Shown: positions 1 through 6,125 of the stretch, in pieces
Layout of the letters: each line of letters opens with the position of its first letter
Position numbering within the stretch: position 1 is the first letter of the stretch
DNA from: Candidatus Magasanikbacteria bacterium CG_4_10_14_0_8_um_filter_42_12
GTDB lineage: Bacteria > Patescibacteriota > Patescibacteriia > Magasanikbacterales > UBA922
Length of the DNA stretch: 8,940 nt
Reading direction: 5' to 3'
Assembly: GCA_002784795.1 (NCBI GenBank)
Contig: PFLZ01000058.1
Location: forward strand, 1 to 8,940
Position numbers and translations under genes: made by a program
Notes under the pieces: model-generated
What the model was told of the DNA's origin: nothing
The model's input: only the letters and a program-made list of their open reading frames with translations
Databases searched by the model: none

Positions 1-643
1 TATTGAGTTGAAGCACGGGGATTGTATGGCCCCACAAAAAAGTGGACCACTTCAGTACAGAAAAAATACCAAATGCCCAGAGTATGGAGAACACATAGCG
101 TATAACACGCCTCCATGCTCCACGAAGCATCAATACAAATGCTGGGATACTGTACAGAGCAATTTCATAAGGAATCGTCCAGAGAGATCCATTTATGGCC
201 CCTGGATATGGATTACTCAGAAATACACCAGGCAAATTATATTGCAATCGAAAAAATGTAAGACCTTTCAGATAATTCCACGTAACAGGATCCTTTATAT
301 ATTCCAAAAAAGAAACGGTTGTAAACAAACTTCCAATAATTCCTACCGCAAAAAGTATCACAACAAAAAACGCAGGGACAATACGCAACATACGTTTTTG
401 TATATATCGCCACAATGATGTACTCCGCAACGCACTTGCAGTGACAAGGTATCCACTAATAACAAAAAAAATCCAAAGTCCAAACGTACTAAATGAGGTA
501 GCACCTCGTGTCACACGATATAAGACATCAGTTTCAGGAAGTCCAAGCAACGCATATGAATGCGTAATAATAACAAAAAAAGCTGCAATAAGACGCAATT
601 GATCAAAACTATTCTGTCTGCGGTTTGGTGTATCTTCTTTCAT
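1..643 (-). CDS. Acyltransferase family 3 (OafA/YrhL-like) membrane protein, 3' end outside window
   Basis: Hand translation of the minus strand from the ATG at 643 gives 214 open codons running off the left edge. It reads as an integral membrane O-acyltransferase of the Acyltransferase_3 family, which transfers acetyl or other acyl groups to surface glycans or lipids. Family signs: a first membrane helix with FDQLRLIAAFFVIITHSYAL (residues 13-32, His28 in the place of the family's conserved histidine), a second helix GLWIFFVISGYLV (55-67), a basic segment KRMLRIVPAFF (83-93) leading into another helix, and NGSLWTIPYEIALY (151-164), a family hallmark. At least five hydrophobic segments are visible. 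Family members are usually about 350-400 residues, so roughly half is missing through the window edge, not through mutation. An in-frame TGA at 659-661 bounds the start; GTG at 658 is the only alternative. It lies 26 bases after the GNAT gene, probably in the same transcript. The acceptor is unknown. Confidence 0.88.
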   Translation of the reverse strand, partial: MKEDTPNRRQNSFDQLRLIAAFFVIITHSYALLGLPETDVLYRVTRGATSFSTFGLWIFFVISGYLVTASALRSTSLWRYIQKRMLRIVPAFFVVILFAVGIIGSLFTTVSFLEYIKDPVTWNYLKGLTFFRLQYNLPGVFLSNPYPGAINGSLWTIPYEIALYSIPAFVLMLRGAWRRVIRYVFSILWAFGIFSVLKWSTFLWGHTIPVLQLN

Positions 644-669
644 ATCAACAATATCCACTCAGCCACACA

Positions 670-1005
670 TCAACGTACAAAGTCCATTCTAAAATTTTTT
701 CCATGATCAGTAAATCCTAGTCGTTCATACAGTAGATGAACACCATTTTTTCCATATCTACTTTGTGCTAACAATTTTCTACACCCTTGTTTTTTTGCCT
801 CATCAATAACGTGTTGCAAAAGCATAGTCCCAATACCTTTCCCCCGATAGGCATCATTGACAAACACATCCTCGACAAGACCATAGGGTTCTCCATGAAG
901 ATCATTTGTGATGAAAAAAAGCGATACACGCCCAATTACTTCTCCATTCTCCTTCATCGTATATTTGATTGCTTTCGTTTGTATTTCTTGTGATTGAATG
1001 TCCAT
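670..1005 (-). CDS. Short GNAT-family N-acetyltransferase
   Basis: A 111-residue acetyl-CoA-dependent N-acetyltransferase of the GNAT superfamily. Visible pieces are strand-forming GEVIGRVSLFFI (21-32), then the acetyl-CoA motif A region VEDVFVNDAYRGKGIG (44-59) with the pyrophosphate-binding R-G-K-G-I-G at 54-59, a helix LLQHVIDEAKKQGC (62-75), and LLYERLGF (91-98), where Tyr93 is a possible general acid. At 111 residues it is shorter than the usual 140-180 and seems to keep only a reduced N-terminal lobe. The ATG lies 3 bases after the yvcK stop, which suggests translational coupling. The substrate cannot be read directly. The VEDV-RGKGIG-GC-K-YE-GF pattern resembles eukaryotic-type glucosamine-6-phosphate N-acetyltransferase (Gna1), but many unrelated GNATs share it. 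The amino-sugar neighbours make that idea worth testing. Confidence 0.87.
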   Translation of the reverse strand: MDIQSQEIQTKAIKYTMKENGEVIGRVSLFFITNDLHGEPYGLVEDVFVNDAYRGKGIGTMLLQHVIDEAKKQGCRKLLAQSRYGKNGVHLLYERLGFTDHGKNFRMDFVR

Positions 1006-1008
1006 ACA

Positions 1009-1950
1009 TCAAAATATTATACCTTTCAAAAGAGAACCAAGTTTTTCAGGATCTAATCCCCCACCACTGCGTTCATAATCTCCCGAAATGACCCGTTCAT
1101 CATCAGTATCACTAACAATCAATGACCATTGTTTTTCTGCATACCGAGATTGTTCGTACGATGTCAATGTGTGATTATTATAAATAAGGGTATCAAGTTT
1201 TCTTGGGAGATACTGTTCGAGTTCAATAATAAAATCACTCAACTGTGTTGGCCCTGCTTCGCCAATAGTTTCATATGCATTTCCCACTACATAAATGAGC
1301 TTTGCTGTTGATGTTTGCAGCGCTTCTTTCATACCATCCACCAAGAGCGTTGCGACGATAGAACAATACAAACTGCCAGGCCCAAAAAGAATGACATCGG
1401 CTTCCTCTATCGCTTTTGTAGCACCTTCAAAAAGATTTGCTTTGGGTTCAAGCCAGGCCTTTGCAATACGACTATCGCGTTCTGAAGGACGATCAATAGC
1501 CCCCTCTGTTTTTACGGTTTCTCCGTTCACAAATTTCACACACAAATCTGCCACCTCAAGAGTATTTGGATATGCATGTCCTACGGCACCAAGAATCTGT
1601 TCCAATGATTCTTGCGCTTGCATAAAACTCAGTCCCTTTTCTTGAAGCATCGTGTACCACAAAATGCCAATATAGTATCCATCGATCTTAGACACGACAT
1701 TTGAAATTCTGTTTCGATAAAACACTTGTTTCAACATGTGTGGATCTTGATTGGAAAATGCAAGCGTCGTCCGCATGAGATCACTTGCAGGCAAAAACCC
1801 TGTTTCTTCTCGAAGTTTTCCATTTGCACCACCACTATCCGACATGGAAACCACAGCAGAAAGTGAAATCTGATCTAAAAACGTTTTGCATGCTTGGACT
1901 GAAACAGCGGTTCCATTTCCACCACCGATGGCAACAATGTTTTTTTTCAT
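1009..1950 (-). CDS. yvcK: YvcK/GlmR family protein (CofD-like fold)
   Basis: A 313-residue member of the YvcK (GlmR, formerly 'gluconeogenesis factor') family, close to the 317 residues of Bacillus subtilis YvcK. These cytosolic proteins have the CofD Rossmann-like fold, bind UDP-GlcNAc, and in B. subtilis stimulate GlmS and affect cell shape and carbon allocation. Family landmarks: the N-terminal loop VAIGGGNGTAVSV (6-18; usually GGGTG), SMSDSGGANGKLREETGFLP (35-54, matching the VADDGGSSGRLREELG block), and ILFGPGSLYCSIVATLLVDG (187-206, matching LGPGSLYTSI). The start at 1950 is chosen because the family begins two or three residues before the first strand. The open frame extends upstream into the HAD gene with no family similarity. 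The preceding HAD stop codon is one base upstream, so translation is probably coupled. The GNAT gene follows after 3 bases. Its presence in the same gene string as glmS fits a regulator-target pair. Confidence 0.9.
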   Translation of the reverse strand: MKKNIVAIGGGNGTAVSVQACKTFLDQISLSAVVSMSDSGGANGKLREETGFLPASDLMRTTLAFSNQDPHMLKQVFYRNRISNVVSKIDGYYIGILWYTMLQEKGLSFMQAQESLEQILGAVGHAYPNTLEVADLCVKFVNGETVKTEGAIDRPSERDSRIAKAWLEPKANLFEGATKAIEEADVILFGPGSLYCSIVATLLVDGMKEALQTSTAKLIYVVGNAYETIGEAGPTQLSDFIIELEQYLPRKLDTLIYNNHTLTSYEQSRYAEKQWSLIVSDTDDERVISGDYERSGGGLDPEKLGSLLKGIIF

Positions 1951-1951
1951 A

Positions 1952-2656
1952 CTATACAAATAATGATACAAATTGCTCGCGCGTACACGATTCGAGACTG
2001 TCAAAAATATGATCCGCAACGCCCGACACTTGTTCATGAGAGAAGTATCGTGCATCAGGGATACCAATGCAGGTCATCCCTGCAGCCTTCGCGGCTTTCA
2101 TACCATTGAGCGAGTCTTCTATTACAATACAGTGTTCTGGCAAAATGTCCAAGGCTTTTGCAGTAGCCAGATATACGTCTGGTGCAGGTTTCCCTCGTTT
2201 TTCGGAAAAGGCTGAATGCAGTGAATCAAATCCTCCAATACCAAGATGCTCTATAACTGCCTCAATCAATACCATGGGCGACGATGATGCAATTGCTGTT
2301 TTTACGCCCATGTCCTGGGCAATACGAATAGCAGAGAGTGCTCCTGGCAATGCTTGACCAAGTGCTTTGGTTTTTTCTACTACGAGACGAATAAGTTCAT
2401 CCGATGCTTCACCCACAGTCATGCCTTCCCAAGGGTTAGACGCATACCGCAATGCCACTACTTCATCACATCTCATCCCCATGGTCTCTGCCATACGTTC
2501 TCGTGTCATAGGCACACCAAGGCGAGTAAATAATTCAATACCCGCGTCTTTCCATATTGGTTCGCTGTCGATGAGGACACCATCCATGTCAAAGATAATA
2601 GCATACATCGATGCAAACTGATTTTTATATGATGAAAACTGATTGTTATCTTTCAT
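1952..2656 (-). CDS. HAD hydrolase, HxpB/beta-phosphoglucomutase-like
   Basis: A HAD-superfamily subfamily-IA phosphatase or phosphomutase, 234 residues from the ATG at 2656. Core motifs are complete: motif I FDMDGVLIDSEP (22-33, nucleophile Asp23 and acid/base Asp25), motif II ASSS (123-126, Ser124), motif III lysine in RGKPAPD (Lys156), and motif IV IEDSLNG (179-185, Glu180/Asp181). The helical cap after motif I contains ETMGMRCDEVVALRYASNPW (57-76), much like E. coli HxpB (YniC), a hexitol/2-deoxyglucose-6-phosphate phosphatase. The likely substrate is a small sugar phosphate. The start is uncertain: ATG 2656 overlaps the upstream gene by 11 bases, TTG 2674 is a longer option, and ATG 2608 would give the family-typical MYAIIFDMDG; none has a clear ribosome-binding site. 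Its stop is one base before yvcK. A beta-phosphoglucomutase role is possible, but the cap favours a phosphatase. Confidence 0.88.
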   Translation of the reverse strand: MKDNNQFSSYKNQFASMYAIIFDMDGVLIDSEPIWKDAGIELFTRLGVPMTRERMAETMGMRCDEVVALRYASNPWEGMTVGEASDELIRLVVEKTKALGQALPGALSAIRIAQDMGVKTAIASSSPMVLIEAVIEHLGIGGFDSLHSAFSEKRGKPAPDVYLATAKALDILPEHCIVIEDSLNGMKAAKAAGMTCIGIPDARYFSHEQVSGVADHIFDSLESCTREQFVSLFV

Positions 2657-3032
2657 AGTTTGAGTATCTTGCAAGTCTTTTTACTTCTAATTGTTTATTT
2701 CCAAAATTAATGAGTAATCCCACCTCTTTGCCACTCGCCTTCAGATAGGAGATTGTCTGCGTCTGGAACAGTGGTGGCATATCTCCACAAACCGCTTTCA
2801 ATTCAACAATGATCAAATCATTCACGAGAATATCTACACGAAATGTACCGACCCACTTTGTATTAAATCTTACACGAAATTCTTTCTCACTTTCTGTACA
2901 TAAATCCTCTTGTTTCAATGCGATTTCCATTGCTCTGTGATAAATTTTTTCCTGAAATCCTGGTCCAATCTTATTATGTACATTCATAGAGACACCGATA
3001 ATTTTATGCGTGAGTTCACTATGTTTATACAT
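2646..3032 (-). CDS. GxxExxY family protein (PDDEXK nuclease-like fold)
   Basis: A 128-residue protein of the GxxExxY family (PDDEXK_3-like domain), a widespread group of unknown function found in many bacteria including candidate-phylum genomes. The name motif is present as GFQEKIY (25-31), after the typical N-terminal helix THKIIGVSMNVHNKIGPG (8-25). The putative nuclease core follows: a strand with FRVDILVND (64-72, Asp67) and IIVELKAV (74-81), with the E-x-K pair at Glu77 and Lys79. Then come QTQTISYLKASG (90-101) and GLLINFG (105-111), both characteristic of the family. Length is normal and nothing seems missing. The ATG lies 39 bases after glmS, and the stop TAA overlaps the start of the HAD gene. 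The name is secure; DNA cleavage or any cellular role is unproven. Its place among metabolic genes gives no clear hint. Confidence 0.92.
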   Translation of the reverse strand: MYKHSELTHKIIGVSMNVHNKIGPGFQEKIYHRAMEIALKQEDLCTESEKEFRVRFNTKWVGTFRVDILVNDLIIVELKAVCGDMPPLFQTQTISYLKASGKEVGLLINFGNKQLEVKRLARYSNYER

Positions 3033-3071
3033 ATCAGTTTGTATCTATGTATCATCAGTATTCATCAATGC

Positions 3072-4898
3072 CTATTCTACTGTTACTGATTTTGCAAGAT
3101 TTCTTGGCCTGTCAACATCTCTGCCTAACGCAACGGCAGTGTAGTACGCAAATAATTGCAATGGGATAGTATTCAGGAGTGGCTGAAGAAGCTCCATCGT
3201 ATCAGGGACGTATATTACATCTTCTGCAAGTTCTTTTGTTTGTTCATCTCCTTCTGTTGCGATCACAATAACAGGTGATTTCCGTGCTCGAATTTCTTCA
3301 ATATTGCTTCTCATTTTATCATAGAGCTGATCCTTTGTCATGATAGCCATGACAGGGAATTCTGGCGAAAGAAGTGCCAATGGTCCATGTTTCAATTCTC
3401 CTCCTGGGTATGCTTCGCTATGAATATAGGTAATTTCTTTCAACTTTATTGACCCTTCGAGGGCAACAGAATAATTTGCGCCACGACCTATAAAAAAGAA
3501 ATCTTTTGAATGTGCATATTTTTCTGCAATTCTTTTTATCTCATCTTTTTGTTCAAATATCAATTGCATCTTTGATGGAATTTCTCTGAGTGCGTGTAAC
3601 AATCGTTGTCCTGTTGCTGGACTCACTCGTTTTATTCTTCCAAATTCAAGCGCATAGAGCAATAAAATTGCCACCATGTTGGTATATGCTTTTGTAGAAG
3701 CAACGGCAAGTTCTGGGCCAGCATGGATATAGCTTCCACCATCTGTTTCTCTCGCAATGGTTGAACCAACAACATTCACAATCCCGCGAACAAACGCACC
3801 TTTTCGTTTTGCTTCACGAACGGCTGCAAGCGTATCTGCGGTTTCTCCAGATTGAGAGATGGCAAAGACGAGTGTATGTTCATCAATAATAGGATCTCGA
3901 TATCGAAATTCACTCGCCACATCAACATCAACAGGAATGCCAGCAAGACGTTCGATAGCATACTTTCCTGCCATCGCTGCGTAGCTCGCGGTTCCACAGG
4001 CAATCAAAATAATACGATTCACACTGCGCATTTCATCGATCGTCATATTAAGACCACCCAAGTAGGCTGTCCCTTCAGCAAGATTATATCTTCCACGAAT
4101 CGCATCCTGAAAGACCTGTGGTTGATCAAAAATTTCTTTGAGCATGAAGTGATCAAATCCTTGTTTTTCTGCTTGTTCATCATTCCATTCTATTTCCTCA
4201 ATATGTTTGGTCACGAGCTGATCAAACAAATCCGTCGTCTCCATGCTTTCTTTTTTGATAACAGCAACTTCTCCATCTTCGAGAAAAATAACTTTTTTGG
4301 TATATGGCAAAATGGGTGTTGCATCACTCGCGACATATTGTTCTCCATCCCCGACACCAATCACAATAGGACTTCCCAGTCGCGCGGCAACCATTTCGTC
4401 TGGATGATCCGCATGCATTACCACGATACCATAGGTACCTCGCACATGTTTGAGTGCATCGACGACTGCTTTTTTCAAATTACCTTTATACTGAGATGCA
4501 ATAAGATGTGCAAAAATTTCTGAATCAGTTTGTGATTCAAGAATGACATCACCTAATTTTTCTTTTAATTCTCTATAATTCTCTATAATTCCATTGTGCA
4601 CCAATACCAATTTGCCATCCATAGCTGTATGAGGATGTGCATTTTCTTCTGTCACACCACCATGCGTCGCCCATCGAGTGTGCGCAATCCCGACATGACC
4701 AGATATATGCATATCCTTTACCTTGTCAGCAAGAATATCTACTTTGCCCACGGCACGCACACGATCAATCTTATGTGTCTGTCCATCTAATATGGCTACC
4801 CCAGCAGAATCATAGCCACGGTATTCCAAACGACGAAGCCCTTTGATGAGCACGGGTAAGGCTTCCTTTTCTCCTATGTATCCAATGATTCCGCACAT
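3072..4898 (-). CDS. glmS: Glutamine--fructose-6-phosphate aminotransferase (isomerizing)
   Basis: Cytosolic GlmS makes glucosamine-6-phosphate from fructose-6-phosphate and glutamine, the first committed step to UDP-GlcNAc. The 608 residues match the family length (E. coli 609). The N-terminal class II glutaminase domain starts with Met-Cys, exposing nucleophile Cys2, and has RGYDSAG (27-33), RWATHG (75-80), HNGIIENY (101-108) and QTDSE (123-127). Two SIS sugar-isomerase domains follow. The first has CGTASY (301-306) and ISQSGETADT (347-356); the second has GRGANY (471-476) and EAYPGGELKHGPLAL (495-509). The C-terminus DRPRNLAKSVTVE (596-608) is the invariant GlmS tail. The start is fixed by the required Cys2. 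It sits 28 bases after kbl, too close for a glmS ribozyme, so regulation probably comes from elsewhere, perhaps the nearby YvcK/GlmR. No damage is visible. Confidence 0.98.
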   Translation of the reverse strand: MCGIIGYIGEKEALPVLIKGLRRLEYRGYDSAGVAILDGQTHKIDRVRAVGKVDILADKVKDMHISGHVGIAHTRWATHGGVTEENAHPHTAMDGKLVLVHNGIIENYRELKEKLGDVILESQTDSEIFAHLIASQYKGNLKKAVVDALKHVRGTYGIVVMHADHPDEMVAARLGSPIVIGVGDGEQYVASDATPILPYTKKVIFLEDGEVAVIKKESMETTDLFDQLVTKHIEEIEWNDEQAEKQGFDHFMLKEIFDQPQVFQDAIRGRYNLAEGTAYLGGLNMTIDEMRSVNRIILIACGTASYAAMAGKYAIERLAGIPVDVDVASEFRYRDPIIDEHTLVFAISQSGETADTLAAVREAKRKGAFVRGIVNVVGSTIARETDGGSYIHAGPELAVASTKAYTNMVAILLLYALEFGRIKRVSPATGQRLLHALREIPSKMQLIFEQKDEIKRIAEKYAHSKDFFFIGRGANYSVALEGSIKLKEITYIHSEAYPGGELKHGPLALLSPEFPVMAIMTKDQLYDKMRSNIEEIRARKSPVIVIATEGDEQTKELAEDVIYVPDTMELLQPLLNTIPLQLFAYYTAVALGRDVDRPRNLAKSVTVE

Positions 4899-4902
4899 AC
4901 GA

Positions 4903-4924
4903 TTAGAGTTTTAGAGAGTTAGAG
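4903..4924. repeat. Three TTAGAG units at 8-base spacing in the kbl-glmS gap
   Basis: The 28-base gap between kbl and glmS holds three TTAGAG hexamers, starting at 4903, 4911 and 4919, exactly eight bases apart. In the transcript they read CTCTAA three times just upstream of the glmS start codon. They occupy the place where a ribosome-binding site would be, and no purine-rich Shine-Dalgarno sequence is present. The repeat is visible; any role, such as a protein-binding or translation-control site, is speculative. It may be simple-sequence drift. Confidence 0.5.
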
Positions 4925-4926
4925 TA

Positions 4927-6111
4927 TTAAAGAATATTATACTTCTTCCCTAGTTTTTCAAATGCAACTACAAGCTGATCAATCTGTTCTTTTGTATGAC
5001 TCGCAGAAATTTGTACGCGAATTCTTGCGGTCCCCATAGGGACGACTGGATAACTAAAGGCAATGACATAAATACCTTCGGCAAGCATATCTTCTGCCAT
5101 GTGCATTGCTGGCTCTGCATCGCCTATAATCACGGGAACAATAGGATGAACTGACTTTGGCAGTGTAAATCCAGCTGATGCCATTTTTTCTCGAAAATAT
5201 CGTGTATTGTCCCAAAGCGTTTCTCTAAGTTCTGGATGTTGGTCTACATAGTCTAACACATAGCTCGTCACACCGCAGATGACCGGAGGAAGTGCATTGG
5301 TAAAGAGTGTTGTGCGTGCTCGCTGATGGAGAAGTGCAACGACTTCTTTTGAAGCGACGACAGCTCCACCTGTTGCACCACCGAGTGCTTTTCCAAACGT
5401 CGTAGTGATCACATCTACTCTATCTAGAACACCCGCAGCTTCTGCTGCACCGCGCCCTGTATCACCCAGGAATCCACTCGCGTGTGCATCATCGACAACG
5501 ACAAAGGCATCGTACTTGTCGGCGAGATCACAAATTTCTTTGAGTGGTGCGATGTCGCCATCCATACTGAAGACACCGTCTGTCACAATACAACGCATGT
5601 GTTTTTCTTGCGTTTGTTTCAATTGTTCTTCGAGATCTTCCATGTCCATGTGTTTGAATACATGACGTTCTGCTTTGCATAATCGAATACCGTCGATAAG
5701 ACTTGCATGATTCAGCGCATCAGAAATGACCGCATCTTGGTCTGTGAGAAGTGATGCAAAGACACCCTCATTTGCATCCCAACATGAGGTAAAGAGAATA
5801 GCATCTTCTTTGTGAAAAAATGCGGCAACTTGTTTTTCGAGTGCCGTGTGTATCGTTTGTGTACCACAGATAAAACGAACTGAAGACAACCCATAGCCAT
5901 ACTCATCAAGTGATTTTTTGGCGGCATCTATCAAATCTTCCTTTCCAGAAAGTCCCAGATAATTATTCGCACAAAAATTGAGGAGTTCTTTTCCATCTGC
6001 GAGAATCACCGATCCTTGCTTGGTAGAAATGACGCGCTGAGATTTAAAGAGACCTGCTTTTTTGATATCTTCTACAGTTTGTGCAGAGAGTGTATTGAGT
6101 GTGGTATTCAT
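4927..6111 (-). CDS. kbl: Glycine C-acetyltransferase (2-amino-3-ketobutyrate CoA ligase)
   Basis: A pyridoxal-phosphate enzyme of the alpha-oxoamine synthase family that splits 2-amino-3-oxobutyrate with CoA into glycine and acetyl-CoA, the second step of threonine breakdown by the Tdh-Kbl route. The 394 residues match E. coli Kbl (398). Landmarks: NFCANNYLGLSG (45-56), RFICGTQTIH (79-88), DALNHASLIDGIRLCKA (131-147), TDGVFSMDGDIAPL (177-190), VVDDAHASGFLG (205-216, Asp207 in the cofactor-binding position) and TTTFGKALGGATGG (236-249) with the Schiff-base lysine Lys241. RFICGTQ and DALNHASLIDG favour Kbl over its relatives BioF, HemA and Spt. The strongest support is the dedicated tdh gene 14 bases upstream. 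The start is the only ATG fitting the family N-terminus. An intermediate released by Tdh could pass directly to this enzyme. No defects are visible. Confidence 0.95.
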   Translation of the reverse strand: MNTTLNTLSAQTVEDIKKAGLFKSQRVISTKQGSVILADGKELLNFCANNYLGLSGKEDLIDAAKKSLDEYGYGLSSVRFICGTQTIHTALEKQVAAFFHKEDAILFTSCWDANEGVFASLLTDQDAVISDALNHASLIDGIRLCKAERHVFKHMDMEDLEEQLKQTQEKHMRCIVTDGVFSMDGDIAPLKEICDLADKYDAFVVVDDAHASGFLGDTGRGAAEAAGVLDRVDVITTTFGKALGGATGGAVVASKEVVALLHQRARTTLFTNALPPVICGVTSYVLDYVDQHPELRETLWDNTRYFREKMASAGFTLPKSVHPIVPVIIGDAEPAMHMAEDMLAEGIYVIAFSYPVVPMGTARIRVQISASHTKEQIDQLVVAFEKLGKKYNIL

Positions 6112-6125
6112 AGAACAAAGAAGAT

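Noticed and set aside
8..418. Plus-strand open frame of 136 codons at the left edge
   Set aside because: The minus strand encodes a clear acyltransferase-3 protein with membrane helices across the same bases; the plus frame is its shadow.
670..1011. Recoded UGA (glycine) as in Gracilibacteria-type genomes
   Set aside because: UGA ends both yvcK and the GNAT exactly where the family lengths end, and no in-frame UGA occurs inside any conserved gene here.
1951..2067. Longer YvcK start at 2067
   Set aside because: The extra 39 residues overlap the HAD gene in another frame, start with TTG and do not resemble the family; ATG 1950 gives the standard N-terminus.
3852..4523. Plus-strand open frame of 223 codons
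   Set aside because: It lies wholly inside glmS on the opposite strand, its translation is rich in Phe, His, Ile and Asn with no recognisable domain, and glmS is unmistakable.
4568..4590. Tandem repeat of a 10-base unit (ATTCTCTATA) inside glmS
   Set aside because: It encodes the conserved glutaminase motif IIENYREL, so the repetition comes from the required protein sequence and codon choice.
4899..4926. Possible glmS ribozyme or riboswitch upstream of glmS
   Set aside because: Only 28 bases separate kbl and glmS, far too few for the ribozyme core.
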